DNA from: Bradyrhizobium sp. WSM1417 | GTDB taxonomy: Bacteria; Pseudomonadota; Alphaproteobacteria; Rhizobiales; Xanthobacteraceae | Length of the DNA stretch: 64,000 nt | Assembly: GCF_000515415.1 (NCBI RefSeq) | Contig: NZ_KI911783.1 | Span: forward strand, 2,408,392-2,472,391 | Direction of reading: 5' to 3' | Shown: positions 1 to 9,695 of the stretch, piece by piece | Position numbering within the stretch: position 1 is the first letter of the stretch | Layout: every line of letters begins with the position of its first letter | Position numbers and translations under genes: made by a program | The notes under the pieces: generated by a model | Told to the model about the DNA's origin: nothing | The model's database searches: none | Seen by the model: the letters and a program-made list of their open reading frames with translations, nothing else

Positions 1-933
1 GGTCGGGCGGAAATAGGTCGGATCGATCTTCACCAGCGTCTTGCCACTCTTGGCATCGACGCCGGTCTCGTCGACGCCCTTGCCGCGCCATGCGATGCGG
101 CAGCCAACTTGCGCGAACGACAATTCGACCAGCTCGCGCACCGAGTGCATCTCTCCGGTCGCGAGCACGAAATCATCCGGCTTGTCCGCTTGCAGGATCT
201 TGTGCATGCCTTCGACGTAGTCCCTGGCATGGCCCCAGTCGCGCTTGGCTTCGAGGTTGCCGAGATAGAGCGTCTCTTCCAGCCCGACCTCGATGCGAGC
301 GACGCCGCGGGTGATCTTGCGGGTGACGAAGGTCTCGCCGCGGATCGGGCTCTCGTGGTTGAAGAGGATGCCGTTGGCCGCGAACATGCCATAGGCTTCG
401 CGGTAGTTCACCGTGATCCAGTAGCCGTAGAGCTTTGCGACGCCGTAAGGCGAGCGGGGATAGAACGGCGTGGTCTCCTTCTGCGGGATCTCCTGCACGA
501 GGCCGTAGAGCTCGGAAGTGGACGCCTGGTAGAACCGCGTCGCCTTCTCCATGCCGAGGATGCGGACCGCTTCCAGGAGCCGCAGCACGCCGAGGGCATC
601 GGCATTGGCGGTGTATTCGGGGCTCTCGAAGCTGACGGCGACGTGGCTCTGGGCGGCGAGATTGTAGATCTCGGTCGGCCGGATCTGCTGCACCAGGCGA
701 ATCAGATTTGTCGAATCCGTCATGTCGCCGTAATGCATCAGGAACGGCACGTCGCCGAGATGCGGGTCCTGGTAGAGATGGTCGACACGCGCGGTGTTGA
801 ACGAGGACGAGCGCCGCTTGATGCCGTGCACGACATAGCCGAGCGACAGCAGGTATTCAGCGAGATAGGCGCCGTCCTGGCCGGTCACGCCGGTGATGAG
901 AGCGACCCGCCCTCTTCTCTCTTGGTTTGACAA
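1..933 (-). CDS. gmd: GDP-mannose 4,6-dehydratase, 3' end cut by window edge
   Basis: Converts GDP-D-mannose to GDP-4-keto-6-deoxymannose, the first step to GDP-fucose; rhizobial copies (gmd/noeL) feed fucosylation of Nod factors or surface polysaccharide. About 311 codons are visible, reading off the window; the family usually has 340-370 residues. The N-terminal nucleotide-binding motif [16 protein letters not shown] and the catalytic YGVAK (Y-x3-K) of the extended short-chain dehydrogenase family are present. No ATG fits the protein start; I chose TTG at 933-931, just ahead of the conserved [10 protein letters not shown] stretch, with a weak AGAGAA upstream. The frame stays open upstream only to a stop near 1100. 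A gene on the same island that could use the product is the acyltransferase at 7.7 kb, but that link is inference. Identity as a dehydratase is very likely; noeL versus housekeeping gmd cannot be decided here. Confidence 0.93.
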   Translation of the reverse strand, partial: MSNQERRGRVALITGVTGQDGAYLAEYLLSLGYVVHGIKRRSSSFNTARVDHLYQDPHLGDVPFLMHYGDMTDSTNLIRLVQQIRPTEIYNLAAQSHVAVSFESPEYTANADALGVLRLLEAVRILGMEKATRFYQASTSELYGLVQEIPQKETTPFYPRSPYGVAKLYGYWITVNYREAYGMFAANGILFNHESPIRGETFVTRKITRGVARIEVGLEETLYLGNLEAKRDWGHARDYVEGMHKILQADKPDDFVLATGEMHSVRELVELSFAQVGCRIAWRGKGVDETGVDAKSGKTLVKIDPTYFRPT

Positions 934-1213
934 AGTGGTTCTCTGGGCAGGCGGAATGTCTTTCCGCGATCGATGACCTTCAATCGCGTCTGGCCTGTTC
1001 GAATGCGGAAGGCTCTCGCTTTCGAAGCACCGAAGTATCGATCGTGTACAGGCATTGCATCGAACGCACAACTGTACGCAGCTAAACCTTCACATCGAAA
1101 GGGTTTTGAAGAAGTATACGAACGTTTGTAATGCGGCGGAATTGTTGGGATTAGCTATGCTATCTTGCGAGCGGCCAGCATCTCGAAGCGCCGGTCATGG
1201 GCGCGTCTCCCAG

Positions 1214-1480
1214 TCATCTTGAGCTGCGGGCGATTGTTAGGCCGGCATTCTCGAGCCTATCCAAAATCCTATCAACAACCGCCCGCGGATCGCGCTGATC
1301 CTCTAGGCTCACGCAGGCCAAAGTAGCAGAGATGATCGCGTGTGCAGTTCTGCGCTGGAGGCGATCGTACTCGGCATACTCACCGCAAGAGTTGCAGGTG
1401 ATCACCGGTCGGCCAGTCCAAGGATCGTGCAGTACAACCTCGTACCAATTGTCTGCGTGACATTTTGGACAGAGCATCAA
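1214..1480 (-). CDS. Small CxxC zinc-ribbon-like hypothetical protein
   Basis: An 88-residue protein of unknown function. Two Cys-x2-Cys pairs (C4/C7 and C29/C32) spaced about 22 residues apart look like a zinc ribbon, followed by a charged, probably helical C-terminal half (residues 38-88). The start ATG is directly followed by a second ATG, so either may be used. Upstream of it on the same strand GAGGGGAGTCACC gives a plausible ribosome binding site. Codon use and composition look like real coding sequence, unlike the overlapping frames. It lies downstream of no evident operon partner. I do not recognise a named family. Confidence 0.55.
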   Translation of the reverse strand: MMLCPKCHADNWYEVVLHDPWTGRPVITCNSCGEYAEYDRLQRRTAHAIISATLACVSLEDQRDPRAVVDRILDRLENAGLTIARSSR

Positions 1481-2813
1481 TGGTGACTCCCCTCAGAGTT
1501 CCCGCGGTACGTTGTCTGTAGCGCACCTGCACCTGAACATGGTGGGGCGGCTCAATTTATCGTTCGACATGGAGCCGGCCGCCCAGAGTACCGGAGCCCT
1601 CAGTCTACCTGATGGCAATGGCATCCTGCAGAGGATCGAGATCGCACGCGATCCGTATGGTCGCACGCCGCCGGGCTGCCGAAGATCTCACGAGCACGGG
1701 CGCTCCGCACGAAACTGTCGCAGATCATTCTCCTGCGCCGCTGCAGGTGCCACCCCAAATCCGTTTCGCTGAACGACGTTGCGAGCCGCTGCGCACTACG
1801 ATCGCCCGGGTTGCAAGGTAGTTTGTTGCGGCGCTTGCTCGAGTGATCCAGCCTTGCATTGTGGTCCTTTGGAGGGGGCGCCCAAGGCCCTGTTGTTGTT
1901 GTAAGACGCTGGGCGAAGACATGTGACCTGCTCCAACAACCGATCGTTGGCGCAGAAGTGCTTGCAGTCGGGCTCCTCGAGGTTTCGATTCGCACATCGA
2001 GAAGGCGCTGGTAATTGTCCTGGGCCCTCGACCTTCCTGGATTGCTCAAAAAGCTGTCGGGCAGCTCGTGATCGAGTAGCTTTCGTACGATGGCCAATCG
2101 TTCCAAGCCGAAAACCTCTGGATGGGAGGATGCGTCCCAAACGCTATGGCCGCTTGTATGCCTACAGCTGCCGCGTTTCAGCGCCAGTAGGCTATTTGCA
2201 GGTTCGCGGGGTTGATCACGACCAGCTAAGTTGAGTCTAGGCGCCAATTGTCATTCCTCTCTGAGTTGCGAGGGGCCGACCTCCTGAAGTCTACGCCGCC
2301 GAGAGCAGCATCTTGAATTGGGCGAATCGCCTGGATCGGTGCTCCTGTGCTTGCGGTACCTTGCAGTGGTTCGCCGACGTGACCCCATTGCGCCGATTGG
2401 AGGCGTCGCGGGCGGATCCGAGCTGGTCACATACTACGAATTTTGTCGTCCTGAAGCTGTTGTACGGCCAGCCAAGGTCGCCAGCGGCATGAAGATCTTA
2501 CAACCTCACCCTACGTACGATTCAAGCCCTTATGTCGGGAGTCGTGCAGTTCACGCAGGATCGGATGCGAACCCAGCAGAGAAGCCCAATGTCCCCGATC
2601 ATGCTCCGTTAGCGTGAGGTTTCCAAGCGGCGTTCTCAACCCAGAAGGAGACCGCAGTGAAGCTTGCTCGCCGCGCTTGCATCCGTTTGTAAGCAGCTTG
2701 TCTGATCTCAGACAATGCGAGTCGCAGATAACCGCAAACAGGGTTGCATTGCGAAAGCAGCCTACGGGATCTTACGGAGGGCATCTGTCGCATTTTCTTG
2801 ATCTAGAAAATGC
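1481..2813. other. Gene-poor stretch with degenerate frames
   Basis: About 1.3 kb without a gene I can support. On the minus strand between 1600 and 2247 a frame stays open for 215 codons, but its composition is Arg/Ser-rich and no family motif is visible; it may be a decayed gene. I see no promoter, RNA gene or repeat that I would defend. Confidence 0.4.
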
Positions 2814-3014
2814 ATGTTGCTCTGCATGAAGCAGAAGAAGCCATTCTCCGACGCCAAACACTGGCGAGGCCGCGCGGAAGCGACGCGAACAAAAGCGGAG
2901 TCGCTCGAGGACGATGCGTCCAGATGCCGGCTTTTCAAGATCGCGAAAGAATATGATAAGCTGGCTCGCCTCGCGGAGGAGCGGCAAAGAAATGAGGTTG
3001 ACGAACAGTTCTGA
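2814..3014 (+). CDS. Small conserved hypothetical, charged helical protein
   Basis: A 66-residue, strongly charged and probably all-helical protein. The pattern HWRGRAEATRTKAESLEDD followed by a run ending in YDKLARLAEERQRNE matches a short protein type that is repeated many times in Bradyrhizobium genomes, always of unknown function. A second start, ATG at 2826, would give 62 residues and begins at the lysine-rich segment usual for these proteins. No neighbour suggests a role. The family resemblance is from memory; the natural composition supports that it is coding. Confidence 0.6.
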   Translation: MLLCMKQKKPFSDAKHWRGRAEATRTKAESLEDDASRCRLFKIAKEYDKLARLAEERQRNEVDEQF

Positions 3015-3833
3015 TTGCGACCGGAGCTGACGGTTGCATCGAAGGTCCAGGCCTTGCGACCGCGGCGCCGAAGCCTCTCCACAACGTCGGCTCTGGGCTG
3101 AACTGCGAAAATCTCTCGCGACAGGGGGAATGAACGAGGCTGCTCGAGTCTGCGGTCTGCGCGTCCGAGCCGCTGACCCTGAATCCATCGTGAAGCGGGC
3201 CTAGCCGGCCACATAGATGACGCATTGCCGGTGTCTCAGGCGGCAACCCGGCTAACCGCCACACATGAGAAGAGACCAGATGCAAGCCCACAGTCAGATC
3301 GTCGCAAAGCGAATTTACAAGCCTCTCGCTCGACGAACTGGCGACAATCTGTGGTCGCTTTGGATCACGAGCTGAAGTCAGCGAGGTATCTTTGCGTGAC
3401 AACGTAGCCGGGTCGCCGGATCATACCACGCAAAATTGCCCTCCGCCGCCATTTTGGCTGTGAGGCATTTTAGTCGGTTCCTGGCACCTTGCGCCAAGCA
3501 CGGTTAGCTCAAGCCGTAACGTGGCGCCGAAGAAGTGAGCACAAGCTGGCTTCTGGCGCGGCGTGCGAAGGCAAACGTCGTAAATGTCTGCGCGCATTGC
3601 CTGCACGAGGCGAGTTCGCAGCCAAGGCGCGCATGACGAGAACATCGACTGACAATTAGATGTCGAAAGACCTCTTGGGTAGACGATTCCAGACAGAAGC
3701 GATGTTCTGATTGAGATAAATTCAGTGCAGATGCTCAGGACCGCCGATGGCTGGGTGGCAACCGTCCGCTCCATGAGTCGCGCGACACGCGCGGTGCCGG
3801 ATTCGAGTCTATCGCGCAAAAGAAGGAGGACGC
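3015..3833. other. Intergenic stretch, nothing recognised
   Basis: About 820 bp between two small genes. Open frames on the minus strand (3421-3900 and others) are Arg/Ser/Cys-rich and show no motif, so I treat them as chance. No RNA gene or clear repeat was seen. Confidence 0.4.
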
Positions 3834-4250
3834 GTGAGGAAGCAAATTGTAGAAAGGCTCGAGGCGGGACGCGTCCGCGATGGCCGATTCGCCACTGCAC
3901 CGGGATCTGGTCCTTCCGGTGTCTTCTTTGTGCAGGGGCCTTGTGGCTGTGAACTCGAGATCATCGGCTTCGTCCGCCCAGGATGGGAGCATGTCTCTGT
4001 GTCGACGCCACGGCGTTCGCCAAACTGGGAGGAGATGTGCCTCGTCAAGGATCTGTGTTGGGATGAAGAGGAATGCGTGATGCAGCTGCATCCTCCTCAT
4101 TCACAGTATGTCAACAATAGCCGCTATTGCCTGCATCTCTGGAGACCGATCAGCCAGGTCATTCCGACGCCTCCGGCAGCCTTCGTGGGCATCGTCGGGC
4201 TCGGGCCGTCTGAGGCGGCAATTCTGTTTGCACAGATCAGCGCGATGTAG
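3834..4250 (+). CDS. DUF7694-like conserved hypothetical protein
   Basis: A 138-residue protein with a conserved core at residues 50-110: GWEHVSVSTPRRSPNWEEM, then VKDLCWDEEECVMQLHPP and YCLHLWRP. This tryptophan-rich core, with its acidic WDEE and the PP-x-SQYVN turn, matches the small phage- and island-associated family I know as DUF7694, whose function is unknown. The tail after about residue 115 is more hydrophobic and less typical, and may have been altered. The start has GGAGGACGCG upstream, a good ribosome binding site. It stands alone, with no phage structural genes around it. Confidence 0.6.
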   Translation: MRKQIVERLEAGRVRDGRFATAPGSGPSGVFFVQGPCGCELEIIGFVRPGWEHVSVSTPRRSPNWEEMCLVKDLCWDEEECVMQLHPPHSQYVNNSRYCLHLWRPISQVIPTPPAAFVGIVGLGPSEAAILFAQISAM

Positions 4251-5668
4251 CGGACCTCGCCGCTTCGGTGTTAATTCGCGCCGCGGGATGGTACTCTGCT
4301 GTTCCGCAGATCATCCCAGAGTGCGACGGAGTTGCTCACCACAATGGCATGGGCGCCCTCTTGATGGAGCCTGGGTGACCTATAATAGTGCGCAGGATCG
4401 CGAATGGGCGTTGGGCTACCACTCTGCGTCCCAGCGCCCAACCCGCTGCGCTTCCGAAGGCGGCGAGAGGCAGCACTCGCAGATGCGGTTAATCGTGAGA
4501 CTGCGCGCTTGGCTGGTCGAGCTTTGAGAACAGAAGCTTGGCGATCGACGCAAAGTCGACTTGGGAGTGCCGAACACTCCTCGGCAATGGAGGGAGAGCG
4601 ACCTTGCAGTTGCCGACATCCGCGCGTCGGACCGGCGCGGTGATCGCGTGCGGCTTAATCCGACGATGCTGCTGACGCCCATTCGATGTTCCGGATTACC
4701 TCCGTTGCTTCACCGGTACTAGCGGACGGATCAAAAGATGCCGGCACGTGGGCCCTGAACACTGCGCAGTGCGGCCAACACACACGCTGTCCTAATCGAA
4801 TGCTGCTCGCGCAAGTGCATCAGGACCGGAAGGTGGTGGACGCGTTTGTCCGCGGCCTGGAGGGCGTCGTGTATGTTGCCCATCACTGGCCTGCATCGCG
4901 GCCGGTTTGCACGTATCTGTGACGGCGCGGAGGGGCCGGCCTTGCAGGTAGTGTGCAGGAGCCTGGGCTTGACGGAGCCATGTTTCATCAATTCCAAATT
5001 TATGAGATTGTCTTGGCGGCGCCGACGACGGTGGCTGTTTTGGTCCTTGCCGGCGAAGGTTCACAGATTATGGCCGGTTCATCAAGCTGCCGATCCAGTG
5101 CACGCTACGAGGTTTTTCTGCTGCCGCGCGCGGCATTCGCGAAAGCTGCGTGGGGCTCGCGTCGGATCATAAGCAGATTGCGACACAGCAGCGGTCTCGA
5201 GGCGAATGATATCTCGGTCGGGCCATGCCCAACCAGTTCTGTAGATCCGTTCTCCGGCGTCCAAAGGCACCGGACGAAGCGGTCGCACCCCAAGCGCTGT
5301 CAAATCACTCCGCCGAAGCGGCGCCCTTGGGTGTCTTACGCCGCCGTTGCGCCAGCGAGACGAATGAACATGCTCGCGCTGACACCTGTCCTGACAACTC
5401 GGACCCATCAAGAAGATCCACTATCGACGCTCGCGTCCGTGGTGTCCCGGTAGGTTTTGACAGGCAAGACGTATGGATGGCGAGTGCTCAGAACCATCGC
5501 GCAAAACCAGATCTTGAAAGATATTGCTTGCTGATCGCGCAATCATTGGAAGTTTGTGCTTTCCAGCTTCTCAGTGACGCGCTTTCTATCTCCCTATTGA
5601 CAGACACCCCTTGCTCTTCCAAGGGAAAGGCCGATTTTCATGGACATGCGGGCCGGATCAGATCGAGC
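4251..5668. other. Gene-poor stretch upstream of panB
   Basis: About 1.4 kb in which I find no gene. The frame of panB stays open upstream to 5225, but the extra 148 codons are not PanB-like and lack homology cues. I looked for a -24/-12 (RpoN) promoter just before panB and did not find the GG-N10-GC spacing. Confidence 0.4.
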
Positions 5669-6559
5669 ATGAGTCACATTTCGCACCTGTCTGTTGAACG
5701 CGTCACGATTCCAGTTCTGCAACGATGCAAGGAGGAAAGGCGCGCCATCGTGATGACCACCGCTTACGATGCGGTAACAGCGCGCATCGCTGATCCCGTC
5801 GTTGACGTCATTCTCGTTGGCGACAGCGTCGGCAACGTATGCCTTGGGTTTGACGACACTTTGCCGGTCAGCATGGCGATGATGAATCACCACTTGGAGG
5901 CGGTCGCGCGAACAAAGCCTCGCGCGTTGCTGGTCGCGGACATGCCGTTCCTCAGCTTTCATCTCAGTCCTGGCGAGACGATACGCAATGCTGGAGGTTT
6001 CCTGCAGCGTGGTGCAGACGCCGTCAAGCTCGAGGGAGGTGTGAAGCGTGCCCAAATGATTCGAGCTTTGGTGAATTGCGAAATTCCCGTGATGGGCCAT
6101 CTTGGTCTCACCCCACAAAGCGTCAATGCGATGGGTGGATTCAAGGTACAGGGTCGAAACGCGGACGACGCCCTACGTCTGCTGGACGATGCGCACCATC
6201 TGCAGGAGGCCGGATGCTTCGCTCTTGTCCTTGAAGGCATCCCTGCCGAGCTCGCTGCCCGAGCGACGGAATCTCTGACCATACCAACGATCGGGATCGG
6301 AGCGGGCCCAAATTGCTCGGGCCAAGTGTTGGTTTTTCACGACGTGTTGGGGCTCGCAGGAGGTCATCATCCCAAATTCGTGCGTGTCTATGTAGAGGGC
6401 TGCCAGCTATTGCAGGACGGGCTGTCGCGCTGGGCTGCTGACGTCCGTAGCGGAGCATTCCCTGCGCCGAACGAATCATACCGGCTTCCGGACAGCCTGC
6501 GCGACCCGATCGCAAACTGGACGCCCTCCGAGGTAAGTGCAAAGTCCAACATCCTATAG
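5669..6559 (+). CDS. panB: 3-methyl-2-oxobutanoate hydroxymethyltransferase (ketopantoate)
   Basis: Transfers the hydroxymethyl group of 5,10-methylene-tetrahydrofolate to 2-oxoisovalerate, giving ketopantoate, the first step to pantothenate and coenzyme A; cytosolic. 296 residues, slightly longer than the usual 265-275 through a C-terminal extension. Metal ligands correspond to D52 in LVGDSVGN, D91 in VADMPF and E122 in VKLEGG, and the late LEGIPAELA glutamate is present, so the enzyme looks intact. I chose the ATG at 5669 because homology begins right after it; the frame is open further upstream but not PanB-like. A wrecked panC follows 40-50 bp downstream, the usual panB-panC order, and a wrecked panD sits in the biotin operon at 61.6 kb. 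Confidence 0.93.
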   Translation: MSHISHLSVERVTIPVLQRCKEERRAIVMTTAYDAVTARIADPVVDVILVGDSVGNVCLGFDDTLPVSMAMMNHHLEAVARTKPRALLVADMPFLSFHLSPGETIRNAGGFLQRGADAVKLEGGVKRAQMIRALVNCEIPVMGHLGLTPQSVNAMGGFKVQGRNADDALRLLDDAHHLQEAGCFALVLEGIPAELAARATESLTIPTIGIGAGPNCSGQVLVFHDVLGLAGGHHPKFVRVYVEGCQLLQDGLSRWAADVRSGAFPAPNESYRLPDSLRDPIANWTPSEVSAKSNIL

Positions 6560-6599
6560 CAAGTACGCTCGAATCTTCGTGATAATCGAGCCGGGCTCG

Positions 6600-7250
6600 C
6601 AGCGGGTATTTCTTGCCTGCACAAGCTCATCTAGCGGGCAAAAGCGCGCGAGTGTGCTGGCTCGAAGCGAACTGGACCAGGTCCGATATTCCCCGGTCGA
6701 GCATCTTGCTCAGCTGGTGCAGTTCGGATCAACTGAGGATTTCGGCATGTACCCGCATTATTTTTCAGCGCATGAAAAACTGCCAGCGAAGGCGGCGTCA
6801 CTGGCAGCTCTGCGGCACTTTCACACGGGATTTATCGGGCTGACATGGCAGTTTCGTAACGTCGCGACTCGCAATCCGTTCGAGACCGTGCAGCCAGCTG
6901 TTGCATGGAGTGGACAAGAAAGTTCAACCAGTCGGCTCTGATGCGCTGCATGGTCGTGAACCTCAATCGTTGAGATCGTTACGATGCCAAGCGTGAGAGA
7001 ATCGGACGGGCTCGCGATGAGCAGTCGCAATCTCGGGGAGGGCAACGCCGCCGAGCTGTAGTCGTCAGCCGCGACTTGTTCGTTGCCAAAGAGGCATGTC
7101 ACTCCGGCGAGCGGCAGGCTGGAACTGTTCTTTGGCTTGCCATGAGCTGAGCGCCGTCAGTCGGATGCAGTGTCGTGATTTTCTCGATGCTGGCACACAC
7201 AGAGCTGCATAGTTCCGGTAGTCTCCGCGGCGGCGGTGTGGACTGCCGGC
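6600..7250 (+). pseudogene. panC: Decayed pantothenate synthetase
   Basis: Remains of the enzyme joining pantoate and beta-alanine, in several frames directly after panB. In one frame from about 6600 comes SELDQVRYSP then QFGSTEDFGMYP, matching the family's NPxQFGPxEDFxxYP block, and later ETVQPAVAWSGQ, matching the VQPDVAVFGQKD block; that frame stops at 6941. A shifted frame then gives MPSVRESDGLAMSSRN, the near-invariant panC segment, and stops at about 7063. A further stretch with ACHSGERQAG resembles the C-terminal domain. The N-terminal PTMGxLHxGH motif is not recognisable. At least two frameshifts and several stops make it non-functional. The order of blocks is correct, so this is a gene that died in place. 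Exact ends are uncertain by about 50 bp. Confidence 0.8.
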
Positions 7251-7705
7251 CTACGCTGGCGCGACAGAGCTTCCGGAGGACGCGACACTACCAGTCACCA
7301 CTCAATACGGCCCCAAGAACCATCTCGCTGGATATGATTGGGTTCGGTTCGACGGCCGGTTTCGATTGAAGCCTGGCGAGCGACGCGACTCTCAAGGCGG
7401 TCGATCTTACTGCAGCGAGCCCAGTACGATGCCGTCGCCGGCGGCACATACCCCCAGCAATCCGCGCTTGATCTACACGGTACAGAGCGACCAGGAGCTA
7501 CGCGAAGGTCAGCTGCTGCTGCAAGGCATTCTTGTCTGACTTCGAATGATATCCGCGTAGCGGAGAGCGATGTTCTACTAAGAAAAACGCGCCTTGACGC
7601 CAGGCGTCCCGAGTAGTCGCGTCCAGGTTCGAAGGCTATTGCGGAGGCGGCACAAGTCAATGCTGCTATCGCAACGCCATGCCATGTTCGCAACGGAATG
7701 CATGG
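7251..7705. other. Intergenic stretch, nothing recognised
   Basis: About 450 bp between the panC remains and the end of the acyltransferase gene on the other strand. Open frames here lack recognisable motifs. I see no convincing terminator for either side. Confidence 0.35.
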
Positions 7706-8827
7706 CTAGTTCATTGCAGGTTTAGCCTGCGAAAGACCTGAACGCGCCGGCGTTCCAAGGACAAGCTGAGACAGATATGGAACCGTTCCAACAATCGAGC
7801 GGACCGTTAGTGCGAACACAACAATGCAGGCTCCGAGCGTACCGGCGACGGCAAAACGGGTCGTGAGATTCCAACCGTCTCCGAACTGCATGAAATCCAT
7901 GAGACGGAAAACGGTACCCTGGACCAGGTAGAGCAGAAGCGTGCTCTGGCCCAACTCCACAGCGATAAAGCGGCCCGCTCGGTTTGAACGGCCAATGCGC
8001 CAGCATAGCAAGAAGAGTTCAATAGCGATTGCTGAAGCAGCTGCAGAGCCGACAAACATCACAAACACGTCTTTAGCCGACCTGAAATCGTGAATGATGG
8101 CAAGATTATTATAGATATAAGTGTCCTTGCTCCAGGCTAGAAAGCCTACGCAAGTCACTATCGAGAGAAATACAATCAGGAGCATCTTCCCAGATCGCAC
8201 TTTACTCATCATTCGTTCTCGCGACTGAGCCAGCAAGAATCCCAAGCAGAAGAACGGGTAAGTGAATTTGATCAGAGGAGATATGGAAAATGTCACGGGC
8301 GCGAGTGCAACCAGTATGGCTGACCCAGATATAACCCACGATCCGTGCTTGAGATTGGTAAGTATCTTGACGAGAAGGTAGGAAACAAAGGTGGCCCAGA
8401 TGAACCAGTATGTGCCAGCGAGGTCGTCTACAAACTCCAGAGGCTCGCTCGTTACGCTAGTCGCGCGCCACAATGCCCCAAATTTAGCAGCCTCCATGAA
8501 GGCCCACCAAAACAGCATCGGCAGCAGGAGCTGCTTCGCACGATCGCTGGCGGCTCTAGTGAACGACTTGCGCAGCAGCGATCGACAAGAAAGGTATCCA
8601 CTTATCGCCATAAAGAGCGGCATGTGAAACATATAGATCGACTTGTAGTACGGCGAATACCAAAACCCATCATCTCGGTAGATGATGTACTGGATCAAAT
8701 GCCCCACGATTACCAAAATAATGAGCGCACCTTTGGCGAAATCTAACTGTAGATCTCGATCGTTTGCTCCCGGTGTACGCGGCCCGTGCGCGATCGATCC
8801 AGTCACGGTTGGCAATGTGTCAAACAT
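7706..8827 (-). CDS. Acyltransferase family 3 membrane protein (NolL/NodX-like)
   Basis: A 373-residue integral membrane protein with about ten hydrophobic segments. The N-terminal signature of the acyltransferase-3 family is clear: LDFAKGALIILVIVGH with the catalytic-type histidine, then YMFHMPLFMAISGYL and a basic RAKQLLLPMLFW segment. Such proteins O-acetylate sugars at the inner membrane. In rhizobia NolL and NodX acetylate fucose or glucosamine of Nod factors, which would fit the GDP-mannose dehydratase at the window's left end, but acetylation of another polysaccharide is equally possible. The start ATG at 8827 is followed by a hydrophilic 25-residue lead. I looked upstream for a nod box and found only fragments that do not keep the right spacing. 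Family assignment is firm, substrate is inference. Confidence 0.85.
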   Translation of the reverse strand: MFDTLPTVTGSIAHGPRTPGANDRDLQLDFAKGALIILVIVGHLIQYIIYRDDGFWYSPYYKSIYMFHMPLFMAISGYLSCRSLLRKSFTRAASDRAKQLLLPMLFWWAFMEAAKFGALWRATSVTSEPLEFVDDLAGTYWFIWATFVSYLLVKILTNLKHGSWVISGSAILVALAPVTFSISPLIKFTYPFFCLGFLLAQSRERMMSKVRSGKMLLIVFLSIVTCVGFLAWSKDTYIYNNLAIIHDFRSAKDVFVMFVGSAAASAIAIELFLLCWRIGRSNRAGRFIAVELGQSTLLLYLVQGTVFRLMDFMQFGDGWNLTTRFAVAGTLGACIVVFALTVRSIVGTVPYLSQLVLGTPARSGLSQAKPAMN

Positions 8828-9130
8828 CTAAATATCTGTGTCCGATGAGCCGGTGGCCGGTTGTCTCTTTCTTTTCTGCCTCATTGTTCGGCTAAATGAA
8901 AGGGGTCGATGTGACAATTTGGATGCAAAGTAGGCTCGGGGCTTCTGAGGCGCCGAAACCGTTGATTGCGATTGCAGCTATGCTGGAACCCGCTAAGGCT
9001 GAGATCGCCGCTGCGCAATGTACGGTTCTGAATGATGTCCACACCCATGCTGGGAGGCGCGAAACTCGCGGGTTGGTATGTATCCGGTGAAGGCGTCTGG
9101 TTGGATCCTATTACCTGATCTGCTTGGGTT
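8828..9130. other. Intergenic stretch upstream of the acyltransferase
   Basis: About 300 bp. On the minus strand ATCCA and CCGAACAATG near 8890-8935 faintly recall parts of a nod box, but the distance between the halves is off by about nine bases, so I do not call one. The IS66 remnant begins to the right. Confidence 0.35.
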
Positions 9131-9400
9131 CAGCAGGGTGAGCCACGTTCTCAGAACGGCAGTTCTGGGCGGGAGAGCGTAAATGCGCTTGTCGGGCGCG
9201 CGTGCAGGACGTCGCGAGCCAAGCTTGTCGATCAATATCGTTGGCCCGGGCGGTGGCGATCAGGCTGAAGATCGCAACGGCGCGGCGGCGGCCCTCACTT
9301 GTGGACGAGCTCACACGCGACGCAAATTGAGCAGCTCTCCGCAGAGCCCTGTCACGGCATACTACGATGTTCCACTCGACTCTGCGCCAACGAGGTCACC
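9131..9400 (-). pseudogene. IS66-family transposase (TnpC) C-terminal remnant
   Basis: Reading the minus strand from about 9400 downwards, a frame gives DRALRRAAQF and then, from 9290, RRAVAIFSLIATARANDIDR followed by QAWLA. This matches the end of IS66 TnpC, where the motif is ERALR...GRRAAAIYSLIATAKLNDVDPQAWL. It then loses the usual LPWNW end. Only the last quarter of the transposase is present, with no start and no TnpA or TnpB. From about 9400 to 9695 nothing else is recognisable. Confidence 0.65.
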
Positions 9401-9695
9401 TCCGGCAGACCTCAGACTTGAAAACTTGGATCAGCCAGCTCGGCGAGAGGCGCTCGTAAGTCTGAGGTGCTAGGTCAAAGGTGCTGCTCGCGCTCAGGTG
9501 GTCGTGGAGGAGGGCAGCGGGGGTGTTCTCGCGCATTGACCGACTCGGCGGAGCACAGACAGCCTCGACAATCCAAGCCTCGCCTCCATGATCATGGCCT
9601 CAAAGCTTCTGGCCATTTCGGGCGATATGCGAGGAATTGCGCGAGCACTTGCGCGGCGATACTATTCTAGCAACTTCCTTTCGTGGGCCTGCAAA

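Noticed and set aside
109..930. Long plus-strand open frame of 273 codons
   Set aside because: It is the antisense shadow of the GDP-mannose dehydratase gene, which has clear family motifs on the minus strand from TTG 933.
2070..2110. TtsI (tts) box on the minus strand
   Set aside because: Only CGAAAGCT matches; the GTCAGxTT half does not, and no type III effector gene follows.
1600..2247. 215-codon minus-strand frame
   Set aside because: No motif, biased composition, and two other minus-strand frames of similar quality overlap it.
8885..8940. Possible nod box upstream of the acyltransferase
   Set aside because: ATCCA and CAAT elements occur, but the distance between them differs by nine bases from the nod box and the ATC-N9-GAT core is missing.
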